A stretch of DNA of 36,304 bases. Source: Rhodanobacter thiooxydans LCS2. Its GTDB lineage: Bacteria > Pseudomonadota > Gammaproteobacteria > Xanthomonadales > Rhodanobacteraceae. The stretch spans positions 1-36,304 of the forward strand of contig NZ_AJXW01000023.1 of assembly GCF_000264375.1 (NCBI RefSeq), given 5' to 3'. Shown here in pieces: positions 25,815-33,615 of this stretch (the first letter of the stretch is position 1; each line of letters starts with the position of its first letter). Under the pieces are notes generated by a model. It worked only from the letters and a program-made list of their open reading frames with translations. It did not search any database and had not been told where the DNA came from. The translations under genes and the position numbers were made by a program.

Positions 25815-26491
25815 GACTTGTCCTTGTTGTCCTTGGCCATCGTATCCAGCGCCTTGGAGCCCTGGGTCTCGATATTGCTGATCAGCTGCTCGATGCCGAC
25901 CTTGCGGATCTCCGCGTCCACCTGGTTGCGGTAGTTGGTGACATAGGAGATGCCCTCGATGATTACGTCGTAGGCCTTCCAGTCGCCGTTGCGCCCCTTG
26001 CGGAAGGCATAGTCGACCGACACCAGCTTGCCGTCGTCCAGCACCACCTGGGTGCGCACCACGGTGCGCTTGTCGTTGAGGTCGCCCTTGAACGGCAGCA
26101 CCTTCACCCGGCCGCGGGTGTAGTTCAGCAGGCCCTCGGCGTAACGGTGCGTGATCGAGTTGTAGAACGCCCGGGCGAAGCGCTCGCGCTGCGCCGGAGT
26201 GGCCTCGCGGGCATGCTGGCCGAGCACCAGGATCGAGGCATAGTCGATGTCGAAGTGCGGCAGAAACACCTCGTCGATGACGCTGATGAGCTTCTCCTGG
26301 TTCTTCTTCAGCTCGTCGCGATGGCCATCGATCGCCGTGGCCAGCTGGTCGGCGATGGCTTGCACGACCTGCACCGGGGCCAGCTGGGTCGTCGCCGGGG
26401 CTGCGACCGGGGCGGCCGCCTGGGCGAATGCCGGAACCGTGGCGACGGCACCAAACGCGATGGCGGTGGCAAGAGCCAGTCTGCGCAACAT
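25811..26491 (-). CDS. mlaC: Periplasmic phospholipid-binding protein MlaC
   Basis: A 226-residue periplasmic protein with a cleavable signal peptide (about 1-25, ending PAFAQA). The body is the MlaC/Ttg2D fold: FLPHFDIDYASILVLG, RERFARAFYNSITHRYAEGLLNY-type helix and KAYDVIIEGISYVTNYRNQV. It shuttles phospholipid between MlaA in the outer membrane and MlaD in the inner membrane. AAGGAG lies 7 bases before the ATG. It sits between mlaD (50-base gap) and mlaB (4-base overlap). A Lys/Asp-rich tail (MAKDNKDKS) ends it. Confidence 0.95.
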   Translation of the reverse strand: MLRRLALATAIAFGAVATVPAFAQAAAPVAAPATTQLAPVQVVQAIADQLATAIDGHRDELKKNQEKLISVIDEVFLPHFDIDYASILVLGQHAREATPAQRERFARAFYNSITHRYAEGLLNYTRGRVKVLPFKGDLNDKRTVVRTQVVLDDGKLVSVDYAFRKGRNGDWKAYDVIIEGISYVTNYRNQVDAEIRKVGIEQLISNIETQGSKALDTMAKDNKDKS

Positions 26492-26541
26492 GGGTAACTC
26501 CTTGGGCTGACCGGCTCGGCGAGCCGGCGGGGAATGGCGGG

Positions 26542-27393
26542 CTATTTGTTGCCGTTGCCGGCGTCTTTCTTGTCGCTGGGCGAACCGTTGACCAGGAACT
26601 TGCCGATCAGGTCCTCCAGCTGCAACGCGGACTGGGTCAGGATCATCTCGTCGCCGTCCTTGAGCGCGTCGGGCGAACCGCCCGGCTGGATCGCAACATA
26701 CTGGCTGCCGATCAAACCGCTGGTGAACACCGCAGCGGAGGAATCGTCCGGAATCGCGTCGTAGCGCTTGTCGATCGACAGCACCACGTCGGCATTCAAC
26801 TTGACCGGGTCGGCGTGCACCGACTGCACGCTGCCGATCACCACGCCGGCCATCTTCACCGGCGCGCCGGCCGACAGCGTGCCGACGTTGGTGAAGCTCG
26901 CCTTCACCGCATAGCTGCCGCCGACATTGTCGACCACGCCGCCGGCGCCGAAGAACTTGCCCAGCATCTCCTCCAGCGGCTGGGTCGACTTGGTGCGCGC
27001 CAGCGTGCCGCCGGCAGCCACCACCTGCTTCGCGCTGCCGTACTCGATGCCCACGTACTGGTCGCCGAGCAGGCCGCTGGTGAAGATCGTCGCCACCGAA
27101 TCCTGCGGGATCCTGTCGTAGAGCTTGTCGATCGACAGCTTCACCTCGGCCACGTCGCGGCCCGGCTGCAGCGTGATCGACTGTACCTGGCCCACGCGCA
27201 CACCGGCCACCTTCACTGGCGCGCGCTCCTTCAGCTGGCCGATGTTGGTGAACTGCGCGTCGACGACGTAGCTGTCGCCCTGGCGCACGTTCGCCACCGA
27301 ACTGGTCTGGGTGGCCAGGTAGGCCAGCGCGGCAAAGCCGAGCACGATGAACAGGCCGGTGCCGACGGCGTAGGAACTTCTCGGTTGGCTCAC
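26542..27393 (-). CDS. mlaD: MlaD with two tandem MCE domains
   Basis: A 283-residue MCE protein of the inner membrane that forms the lipid-binding ring of the MlaFEDB transporter. One N-terminal membrane segment (about 8-26) is followed by two MCE domains, not one. Domain 1 (about 40-119) has FTNIGQL, PVKVAGVRVG and FTSGLLGDQYVGIEYG. Domain 2 (about 160-238) repeats these as FTNVGTL, PVKMAGVVIG and FTSGLIGSQYVAIQPG, 119 residues later. Each is followed by a helix (PLEEMLGKFF; QLEDLIGKFL). E. coli MlaD has a single MCE domain in 183 residues. I chose GTG 27391-27393, with GAGGA 7 bases upstream; a TTG at 27417 without such a site would add 8 residues. Confidence 0.92.
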   Translation of the reverse strand: MSQPRSSYAVGTGLFIVLGFAALAYLATQTSSVANVRQGDSYVVDAQFTNIGQLKERAPVKVAGVRVGQVQSITLQPGRDVAEVKLSIDKLYDRIPQDSVATIFTSGLLGDQYVGIEYGSAKQVVAAGGTLARTKSTQPLEEMLGKFFGAGGVVDNVGGSYAVKASFTNVGTLSAGAPVKMAGVVIGSVQSVHADPVKLNADVVLSIDKRYDAIPDDSSAAVFTSGLIGSQYVAIQPGGSPDALKDGDEMILTQSALQLEDLIGKFLVNGSPSDKKDAGNGNK

Positions 27394-27427
27394 GGCAGAA
27401 TCCTCGGAAAACGACAAGTCATGGCGG

Positions 27428-28204
27428 TCACATCAGGAAGGCGGTGAGGACGAAATCCAGCGCCAGGATGGCGATCGACGACGCCACCACGGTGCGCGTG
27501 GTGGCGTAGGCCACGCCTTCGCTGGTCGGCGGCGTGGTGAAGCCCTGGAACACCGCGATCAGCGACACCACCGCGCCGAACGCAAGGCTCTTCAGCAGCA
27601 CGCCGTTGATGATGTCGGTATGCACGTCGACCTGGGCGGTCATGTTCGACCAGAACGTGCCGTTGTCGATGCCGAGCCAGGTCACGCCGACCAGGTGGCC
27701 GCCGAAAATGGCCATGGCGCAGAACACGCAGCTCAGCAGCGGCATCGCGATCAGCCCGGCCAGGAAGCGCGGCGTGGCGACATAGGCGACCGGGTCGACC
27801 GCCATCATCTCCATCGCGGAAATCTGGTCGGTGGCGCGCATCAGGCCGATCTCGGCGGTGACCGCGGTGCCGGCGCGGCCGGCGAACAGCAGCGCGGTGA
27901 CCACCGGCCCCAGTTCGCGGTATACCGACAGCGCCACCACCATGCCGCTGGCCGAAGTGCCGCCGAAGATCGACAGCACGTGGTACAGCTGCAGCATCAG
28001 CACCATGCCGACAAACAGGCCGCAGACCATGATGATGGTCAGGCTCATCGCTCCGACGAACCACAGCTGGCGGATGGTTTCGCGCAGGTAGCGGAAGCTG
28101 CGCGGCACTGCCGCCAGCAGGGTCAGCAGGAACAGGCCACAGGCGCCGATCTGCGCCAACGACTGGGTCAGCACGTTGCGAGGCTGCGGAGCGCGCGCGT
28201 TCAT
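27428..28204 (-). CDS. mlaE: Phospholipid ABC transporter permease MlaE
   Basis: A 258-residue MlaE-family permease. About five to six hydrophobic segments are visible, the first at about 16-30. The family block ELGPVVTALLFAGRAGTAVTAEIGLM and the later YVATPRFLAG and GVAYATTRTVV are present. It forms the membrane channel of the MlaFEDB complex, with MlaF as ATPase and MlaD as periplasmic ring. The ATG at 28202-28204 overlaps the mlaF stop as ATGA; the frame is open further upstream only as a shadow of mlaF. Length is as in E. coli (260 residues). Confidence 0.96.
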   Translation of the reverse strand: MNARAPQPRNVLTQSLAQIGACGLFLLTLLAAVPRSFRYLRETIRQLWFVGAMSLTIIMVCGLFVGMVLMLQLYHVLSIFGGTSASGMVVALSVYRELGPVVTALLFAGRAGTAVTAEIGLMRATDQISAMEMMAVDPVAYVATPRFLAGLIAMPLLSCVFCAMAIFGGHLVGVTWLGIDNGTFWSNMTAQVDVHTDIINGVLLKSLAFGAVVSLIAVFQGFTTPPTSEGVAYATTRTVVASSIAILALDFVLTAFLM

Positions 28205-29037
28205 TTCGCCGCTCCGGCAAAGCCCAGCTCGGTGGCATAGTCGCCGGCCGGATAGCGGAACGGGATGGGGCCGTCCGCCTCGCCGCCGAAAAACTGCCGC
28301 GTCCACGGCGAGCCGTCGTCGGCGATCGTCGCCGGGTCGCCCTGCGCTACCACCTTGCCGTTGGAAAGCAGCACCACGTGGTCGGCGATCCGCTGCACGG
28401 CAGCCAGTTCGTGCGACACCACCACGCTGGTGATGCCCAGGGTGCGGTTCAGGGTGAGGATCAGCTTGATCACCTGGTTCAGGGCGACCGGATCGAGCCC
28501 CACGAACGGCTCGTCGTACAGGATCAACTGCGGGTCGAACACGATCGCCCGCGCCAGCGCCACCCGTCGCGCCATGCCGCCGGACAGCTCGTTCGGCATC
28601 AGCCGCGCCGCGCCGCGCAGGCCGACTGCCTGCAGCTTCATCAGCACCAGGTTGCGGATCAGCACCTCCGGCAGTCTGGTGTGCTGGCGCAGCGGGAACG
28701 CCACATTCTCGAACACGTCGAAATCGGTCAGCAGGGCGGAGTTCTGGAACAGGTAACCCACGCCTTCACGCAGCTTGTACAGCTCGTCGCGCGACAGCTC
28801 GGCCACGTTGCGGCCGTCGACGTGGATACTGCCGGCGTCGGCATACATCTGTCCGGTGATGTGCTTGAGCAGGGTGGTCTTGCCGGTGCCGCTGGGGCCC
28901 ATGATCGAGGTGATCTTGCCGCGCGGAATATCCAGGTCCAGCGCGTCGAAGATGGTCTTGCCGCCGAGCACCGTGGTCAGGCCGCGGATACGCACCAGGG
29001 TGGCGTCGTCAGGCGTGGCGCGAACGGTTTCGGTCAT
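28201..29037 (-). CDS. mlaF: Phospholipid ABC transporter ATPase MlaF
   Basis: A 278-residue ABC ATPase. Walker A is GPSGTGKTT (47-55), the signature LSGGM (151-155), Walker B LILYDEP with Asp175-Glu176, and the switch His209 in VSHE. The LSGGM variant, with FVGLDP after Walker B, is characteristic of the Mkl/MlaF branch. It powers phospholipid transfer by MlaFEDB. It is the first gene of mlaFEDCB, 77 bases downstream of gmk in the same direction. I see no clear promoter or terminator in those 77 bases, so read-through from gmk is possible. Confidence 0.96.
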   Translation of the reverse strand: MTETVRATPDDATLVRIRGLTTVLGGKTIFDALDLDIPRGKITSIMGPSGTGKTTLLKHITGQMYADAGSIHVDGRNVAELSRDELYKLREGVGYLFQNSALLTDFDVFENVAFPLRQHTRLPEVLIRNLVLMKLQAVGLRGAARLMPNELSGGMARRVALARAIVFDPQLILYDEPFVGLDPVALNQVIKLILTLNRTLGITSVVVSHELAAVQRIADHVVLLSNGKVVAQGDPATIADDGSPWTRQFFGGEADGPIPFRYPAGDYATELGFAGAAK

Positions 29038-29114
29038 GGGCGGAGAAAGCCGTGTGGGGAGGAGACAAGGTAATGGAAGCGCGCTGCGAAGACCATGTGA
29101 AAACGGTCACGGGC

Positions 29115-29741
29115 TCAGGCTCCGGCCATCAGCTCGGCGATCAGCGCCTCATGCCGCTGCCACTGCAGCGCGCTGCGCAGGCGCACCGCCCGCACGATCG
29201 CCTGCAGCCCGGCCAGCGCCTCGTCGAACACGTCGTTGACCAGGATGTAGTCGAACTCGTGCGCGTGGGCGATCTCGCCGCGCGAATTGCGCAGGCGACG
29301 CTCGATCACCTCGGCGCTGTCCGATCGACGACCACGCAAGCGCCGTTCAAGTTCCGCCCGCGACGGTGGCAGGATGAACACGCTGACACAATCGGGCTTG
29401 CTCGCGCGGATCTGCTGGGCGCCCTGCCAGTCGATCTCCAGCAGCACGTCGCGGCCCTGCCTCAGCAACTGCTGCACCGCGGTGCGCGAGGTGCCGTACA
29501 GATTGCCGTGCACCTCGGCATGTTCCAGGAAGATGCCCTCGGTGATCTCGCGCTCGAATTCCGCGCGCCCGACGAAGTAGTAGTGACGCCCGTATGTTTC
29601 GCCCGGCCGCGGCGGCCGCGTGGTGTGCGACACCGACAGCGAGATCCCCGGCTCGCGCTCGAGCAGCGCGTTGACCAGGGTGGACTTGCCGGCACCGGAG
29701 GGCGCGGCAACCACGAACAGGGTGCCGATGGCTACGCTCAT
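29115..29741 (-). CDS. gmk: Guanylate kinase
   Basis: A 208-residue guanylate kinase converting GMP to GDP with ATP. The P-loop is APSGAGKST (13-21). The GMP-binding region has SVSHTTRPPRPGE and GRHYYFV, and LLEIDWQGAQQI is the conserved central block. Length equals E. coli Gmk (207). I chose ATG 29739-29741 (MSVAIG), which forms an ATGA overlap with the stop of the small upstream gene. ATG 29750 would add three residues (MDE). In E. coli gmk is followed directly by rpoZ and spoT; here the mla genes stand between. Confidence 0.96.
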   Translation of the reverse strand: MSVAIGTLFVVAAPSGAGKSTLVNALLEREPGISLSVSHTTRPPRPGETYGRHYYFVGRAEFEREITEGIFLEHAEVHGNLYGTSRTAVQQLLRQGRDVLLEIDWQGAQQIRASKPDCVSVFILPPSRAELERRLRGRRSDSAEVIERRLRNSRGEIAHAHEFDYILVNDVFDEALAGLQAIVRAVRLRSALQWQRHEALIAELMAGA

Positions 29742-29977
29742 TTCATCCATAGCGCAGCCAGTTGAACCAAGAATCCACTGGTTAGCAGGAACATGCCAAT
29801 CCGGGAAATGCAATCATAAAGTTGGGCCTTTGCAACCTGACGCTCATCAACCTGACTGACCGTGATTGCTTCTAATCCGTCACGATGCAACTGTTCGGGC
29901 AAGCCATACCGCCAAATCAACACTGCACCAATAAAATTGGCCAAAAGTCCGATCGTATTGAGCCATAAAGCGATCAT
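29738..29977 (-). CDS. Small AT-rich two-helix membrane protein, unknown
   Basis: A 79-residue protein I do not recognise. Two hydrophobic helices (about 1-22 and 60-77) flank a polar middle with an acidic/Gln-rich stretch (VSQVDERQVAKAQ). A membrane hairpin with both ends on one side is likely. The codons average about 47% GC by my count, while neighbouring genes are clearly far richer, and rare-looking codons such as TTA, CTA, ATT and TTG are used freely. It is neatly placed: ATG 10 bases after the yicC stop, and its TGA overlaps the gmk ATG. The frame ends exactly at the gmk start and encodes a plausible membrane protein, so I take it as real. It looks like a recent arrival in the yicC-gmk operon. 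Confidence 0.7.
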   Translation of the reverse strand: MIALWLNTIGLLANFIGAVLIWRYGLPEQLHRDGLEAITVSQVDERQVAKAQLYDCISRIGMFLLTSGFLVQLAALWMK

Positions 29978-29987
29978 TTGAGAGCAC

Positions 29988-30848
29988 TCATTCGATGTTC
30001 TGCACCTGCTCGCGCATCTGCTCGATCAGCACCTTCAGCTCCACCGCTGCGTTGGTGCTGCGCGCGTCGACCGATTTGGAGCCGAGCGTGTTCGCCTCGC
30101 GGTTGAACTCCTGCATCAGGAAATCCAGCCGGCGGCCGACCGGTTCCTTCAGGCCGAGCACGCGGCGCGTCTCGCCGATGTGCGTGCTGAGCCGGTCCAG
30201 TTCCTCGTCGACGTCGGTGCGGGTGATCTGCAGCACCAGTTCCTGCTCCAGCCGGCCCGGCTCGACCGGCTGCTTGAGATCGGCCAGCCGTGCTTCCAGC
30301 CGGCTGCGCAGCGCGGCGCGGATTTCCGGCATCCAGCCGCGCACGTCGACCACCACGCGCTCGATCGCATCCAGCCGGTCGCGCAGGATCGCGCCCAGCT
30401 TCTCGCCCTCGCGCTCGCGGGTGGCGGCGAGCGCGTCCAGCGCGCGATCGAGCACGTCGAACAAGGCCGCCTGCTGCGCCTGCGGATCGGCCTCGGCCTG
30501 CTGCAGCACGCCGGGGAAGCGCAGCAACTCGGTGAACTGCACCTGCAGCCCGGGAAACAGCGCGGCCATGTCCAGGTTCAGCTCCGACAGGCGCGACAGC
30601 AGCGCATGATCCACCTGCAGCGAGCCGCTGCGCGCATCACTGGTGCGGCGCACGGTCAGGTCCAGCTTGCCGCGCGACAGCTTGGCCGCCACCCGCTCGC
30701 GCAACTGCGACTCGAAGCCGCGCAGGTCGTCCGGCAGTCGCGGGCTCAGCTCGAGATAGCGGTGGTTCACCGTGCGCAGCTCGCAGCTGAGCGTGCCGGC
30801 GGGGCCGGTGTTCTCGGCACTGGCATAGGCCGTCATGCTGCGGATCAT
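29988..30848 (-). CDS. yicC: YicC-family endoribonuclease
   Basis: A 286-residue YicC protein. The N-terminus MIRSMTAYA, then [18 protein letters not shown], and the C-terminal DUF1732 block ([22 protein letters not shown] followed by [18 protein letters not shown] end) are all family hallmarks. E. coli YicC has 287 residues and has been reported as an endoribonuclease involved in small-RNA turnover. The start at ATG 30846-30848 is set by the conserved N-terminus; the frame is open to 30995 only across the rph region. It is divergent from rph, as in E. coli, with 88 bases between, and followed by the small membrane-protein gene and gmk. Confidence 0.95.
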   Translation of the reverse strand: MIRSMTAYASAENTGPAGTLSCELRTVNHRYLELSPRLPDDLRGFESQLRERVAAKLSRGKLDLTVRRTSDARSGSLQVDHALLSRLSELNLDMAALFPGLQVQFTELLRFPGVLQQAEADPQAQQAALFDVLDRALDALAATREREGEKLGAILRDRLDAIERVVVDVRGWMPEIRAALRSRLEARLADLKQPVEPGRLEQELVLQITRTDVDEELDRLSTHIGETRRVLGLKEPVGRRLDFLMQEFNREANTLGSKSVDARSTNAAVELKVLIEQMREQVQNIE

Positions 30849-30880
30849 CGGCGTCTTCCGGACATGGGGAAAGGACGCAA

Positions 30881-30889
30881 TGGTAAACT
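30881..30889 (+). promoter_or_regulatory. Extended -10 promoter candidate for rph
   Basis: TGGTAAACT combines a TG extension with a TAAACT -10 box. It lies 47 bases before the rph ATG, between divergent yicC and rph. The upstream -35 (GACATG, 17-base spacing) is poor, as expected for an extended -10 type. Confidence 0.42.
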
Positions 30890-30936
30890 CTCCGGTCCGC
30901 GTTGCCCAATCCGGCCAAGCGTCCCCAGGACCGCCC

Positions 30937-31665
30937 ATGAACTCCGTCATCCGCCCCAGCGGCCGCGCCAGCGACCAGCTGCGCAGCGTCAGCATCGAAC
31001 GCCACTACACCCGCCACGCCGAAGGCTCGGTGCTGGTCAGCTTCGGCGATACCCGCGTGCTGTGCACCGCCAGCATCGAGGACCGCGCGCCGGCCTGGCT
31101 GCGCGGCAAGGGCGAGGGCTGGATCACCGCCGAGTACGGCATGCTGCCGCGCGCCACCAACACCCGCATGCAGCGCGAGGCGGCGCGTGGCGGCCAGGGC
31201 GGGCGCACCATGGAGATCCAGCGGCTGATCGGCCGCAGCCTGCGCGCCTGCGTCAATCGCCAGGCGCTGGGCGAGCGCGTGATCACGCTGGACTGCGACG
31301 TCCTGCAGGCCGACGGCGGCACCCGCACCGCGGCGATCACCGGCGCCTACGTGGCCCTGGTGGATGCGGTGAACCTGCTGATGAAGCGCGAGAACCTCCG
31401 GCGCAACCCGGTGGTGGGCGCGGTCGCCGCGGTCTCAGTGGGCATCTACAAGGGCATGCCGGTACTCGACCTCGACTACGCCGAAGATTCGGACTGCGAC
31501 ACCGACATGAACGTGGTGATGAACGACGGCGGCGGCTTCATCGAGGTGCAGGGCACCGCCGAAGGCCACGCGTTCCGCCGCGACGAGATGGACGCGCTGC
31601 TGGTGCTGGCGCAGAAGGGCATCGGCGAACTGGTCGCGGCGCAACGCGCGGCGCTGGCCCGATAG
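30937..31665 (+). CDS. rph: Ribonuclease PH
   Basis: A 242-residue phosphorolytic 3'-5' exoribonuclease that trims tRNA precursors. Conserved blocks include the N-terminal [27 protein letters not shown], the phosphate-site [36 protein letters not shown] and [18 protein letters not shown]. The last contains the acidic catalytic residues. AGGA stands 6 bases before the ATG at 30937. Length matches E. coli full-length Rph (238); it is not truncated as in E. coli K-12. It is first in rph-rdgB-hemW. Confidence 0.97.
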   Translation: MNSVIRPSGRASDQLRSVSIERHYTRHAEGSVLVSFGDTRVLCTASIEDRAPAWLRGKGEGWITAEYGMLPRATNTRMQREAARGGQGGRTMEIQRLIGRSLRACVNRQALGERVITLDCDVLQADGGTRTAAITGAYVALVDAVNLLMKRENLRRNPVVGAVAAVSVGIYKGMPVLDLDYAEDSDCDTDMNVVMNDGGGFIEVQGTAEGHAFRRDEMDALLVLAQKGIGELVAAQRAALAR

Positions 31666-31666
31666 C

Positions 31667-31730
31667 GTGGGGCGGGCACTGCCCGCCATCGTCCTGCCAC
31701 CCGGCAGCCGGTGGGCAGCGCCCGCCCTAC
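31667..31730. repeat. REP-like inverted doublet (GTGG/GTAG elements)
   Basis: Two 21-base elements face each other between rph and rdgB. The left (31667-31687) reads GTGG followed by a GGCGGGCA/TGCCCGCC palindrome on plus. The right (31710-31730) reads GTAG followed by a GGCGGGC/GCCCACC palindrome on minus. A GTAG/GTGG head next to a GC palindrome is the form of REP elements mobilised by RAYT transposases, such as the SMAG repeats of Stenotrophomonas maltophilia. No transposase gene is in the window. The doublet may fold into a long transcript hairpin affecting rph or rdgB mRNA. Confidence 0.85.
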
Positions 31731-31761
31731 ACGCATTTCCAAAGGCTGACGGAGTGAGTCC

Positions 31762-32364
31762 ATGACACAGCGCATCGTGCTGGCCAGCAGCAACCGCGGC
31801 AAGCTCGCGGAGTTCAATGCGCTGCTCGCCGACAGCGGCTTCGAGGTGGTCACGCAATCGAGCCTGGGCATCGAGGATGCCGAGGAAACAGGACTCAGCT
31901 TCGTCGAGAACGCGCTGCTCAAGGCACGCCACGCCGCGCGCGCCAGCGGCCTGCCCGCGCTGGCCGACGACTCCGGCCTGTGCGTGAATCACCTGCATGG
32001 CGCACCCGGCCTGTACTCCGCGCGCTACGCCGGCGGCCACGGCGACAGCGCGGCGAACAACGCCAAGCTGCTGCGCGCGCTGGACGGCGTGCCGGCGGCG
32101 CAGCGCGGCGCGTTCTTCCTCTGCGCGCTGGTGCTGCTGCAGCACGCGGACGACCCCGCGCCGCTGATCGCCGAAGGCCGCTGGCACGGCCGCGTGCTCG
32201 AGGCTCCACGCGGCGAGCGGGGTTTCGGCTACGACCCGCTGTTCCTGCCGCACGGCCAGTCGCGCAGCGCCGCCGAACTCGAGCCGGCGCTGAAGAACAC
32301 GCTCAGCCATCGCGGCCAGGCGCTGGCGCAACTGCACGCGCGGCTGGCCGCAGCGCGCGCATGA
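31762..32364 (+). CDS. rdgB: dITP/XTP pyrophosphatase RdgB
   Basis: A 200-residue Ham1/ITPase-family enzyme that hydrolyses non-canonical purine NTPs (dITP, XTP) to monophosphates and keeps them out of [13 protein letters not shown] (9-18), ENALLKAR, the catalytic LADDSGL (Asp69-Asp70), [11 protein letters not shown], and the C-terminal GFGYDPLF and LSHRGQAL are conserved. Its TGA overlaps the hemW ATG as ATGA. It lies 96 bases after rph, past the REP doublet. It likely shares the rph-rdgB-hemW transcript. Confidence 0.97.
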   Translation: MTQRIVLASSNRGKLAEFNALLADSGFEVVTQSSLGIEDAEETGLSFVENALLKARHAARASGLPALADDSGLCVNHLHGAPGLYSARYAGGHGDSAANNAKLLRALDGVPAAQRGAFFLCALVLLQHADDPAPLIAEGRWHGRVLEAPRGERGFGYDPLFLPHGQSRSAAELEPALKNTLSHRGQALAQLHARLAAARA

Positions 32365-33527
32365 GCCTCACCGCACCGCCGCTGTCGCTGTACGTGCACA
32401 TGCCGTGGTGCGTGAAGAAGTGCCCGTACTGCGATTTCAACTCGCACGGCCTGCGCAGCGAGCCGCCGCCCTACGCCGCCTACATCGACCAACTGCTGGC
32501 CGACCTCGACGCCGACCGCGCGGACCTCGCCGCGGCGCTGGAAGGCCGCCCGGTCATCAGCATCTTTTTCGGCGGCGGCACACCCAGCCTGTTCGCGCCG
32601 GAGCTGATCGCGCGCCTGCTCGACGGCGTGCGCGAGCGGCTGCCGCTGGCGCACGACGTCGAAATCACCCTGGAGACCAATCCCGGCACGGTCGAGCACG
32701 GTCGCTTCGACGGCTACCTGGCCGCCGGGGTCAACCGCATCTCGTTCGGCGTGCAGAGTTTTGACGACGACAAACTCAGGCGGCTCGGCCGCATCCATTC
32801 GGCCGGCGAGGCCGAGGCTGCGGTGAAATCGGCGCAGGACGCCGGCTACGCCAACATCAACCTCGACCTGATGTACGCGCTGCCGCGGCAGGATCTCGAT
32901 GGTGCGCTGACCGACGTGGAACGCGCGGTCGCGCTCGGGCCCACGCATATCTCGCACTACCAGCTGACGCTGGAACCGAACACGGTGTTCGCCGCCAACC
33001 CGCCGCCGCTGCCCGACGACGACCACGCCTGGGCGATGCAGGAGGCCTGCGAGGCGCGCCTGGCCGAGGCCGGCTACGGCCAGTACGAAATCTCCGCGTA
33101 CGCGCAGCCCGGCCGGCGCTGCCTGCACAACCTCAACTACTGGGAATTCGGCGACTACCTCGGCATCGGCGCCGGCGCCCACGGCAAGCTCAGTGACGCG
33201 GCCAGCGGCCTGGTGCGGCGGCGCTGGAAGAGCCGCCACCCGCGCGCCTACATGGAAGCGAACGGCGGCCCCGCCCGGATCGGTGGCGACAGCATGGTCG
33301 GCGCGGACGAGCTGCCGTTCGAATACATGCTCAACGCGCTGCGCCTGGTCCACGGCGTGCCGATGGCCGCCTTCGCCGAGCGCACCGGCCTGCCGTCGGC
33401 GCGCATCGCCGCCGCGCTGTCGACGGCGCGCCAGCACGGCTGGCTGCACGACGACCCGCAACGGCTGCACACCACCGTACTGGGCCAGCGCTTCCTCAAC
33501 GACGTGATTGGCCTATTCCTGGACTGA
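32361..33527 (+). CDS. hemW: Radical SAM heme chaperone HemW
   Basis: A 388-residue radical SAM protein. The cluster motif CVKKCPYC gives Cys17, Cys21 and Cys24, followed by [33 protein letters not shown] and [13 protein letters not shown] are the successive SAM and substrate blocks. HemW, long annotated as oxygen-independent coproporphyrinogen oxidase, is now seen as a heme chaperone for respiratory enzymes. HemN proper has an extra cysteine directly after the cluster motif; here that position is Asp. The ATG overlaps the rdgB stop, setting the start. Length is close to E. coli HemW (378). Confidence 0.95.
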   Translation: MSLTAPPLSLYVHMPWCVKKCPYCDFNSHGLRSEPPPYAAYIDQLLADLDADRADLAAALEGRPVISIFFGGGTPSLFAPELIARLLDGVRERLPLAHDVEITLETNPGTVEHGRFDGYLAAGVNRISFGVQSFDDDKLRRLGRIHSAGEAEAAVKSAQDAGYANINLDLMYALPRQDLDGALTDVERAVALGPTHISHYQLTLEPNTVFAANPPPLPDDDHAWAMQEACEARLAEAGYGQYEISAYAQPGRRCLHNLNYWEFGDYLGIGAGAHGKLSDAASGLVRRRWKSRHPRAYMEANGGPARIGGDSMVGADELPFEYMLNALRLVHGVPMAAFAERTGLPSARIAAALSTARQHGWLHDDPQRLHTTVLGQRFLNDVIGLFLD

Positions 33528-33615
33528 AAAGCGCGCTGCGGCTGCCCGCGCCGATGGCGTCACTGCTGCAACCAGCATAGACTTGCCGCTCCGGGGGATT
33601 CACCAGGGTTCATGC

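Noticed and set aside
32229..33470. A 413-codon open frame on minus opposite hemW
   Set aside because: hemW on plus has the radical SAM cysteines and all family blocks; this is its complement.
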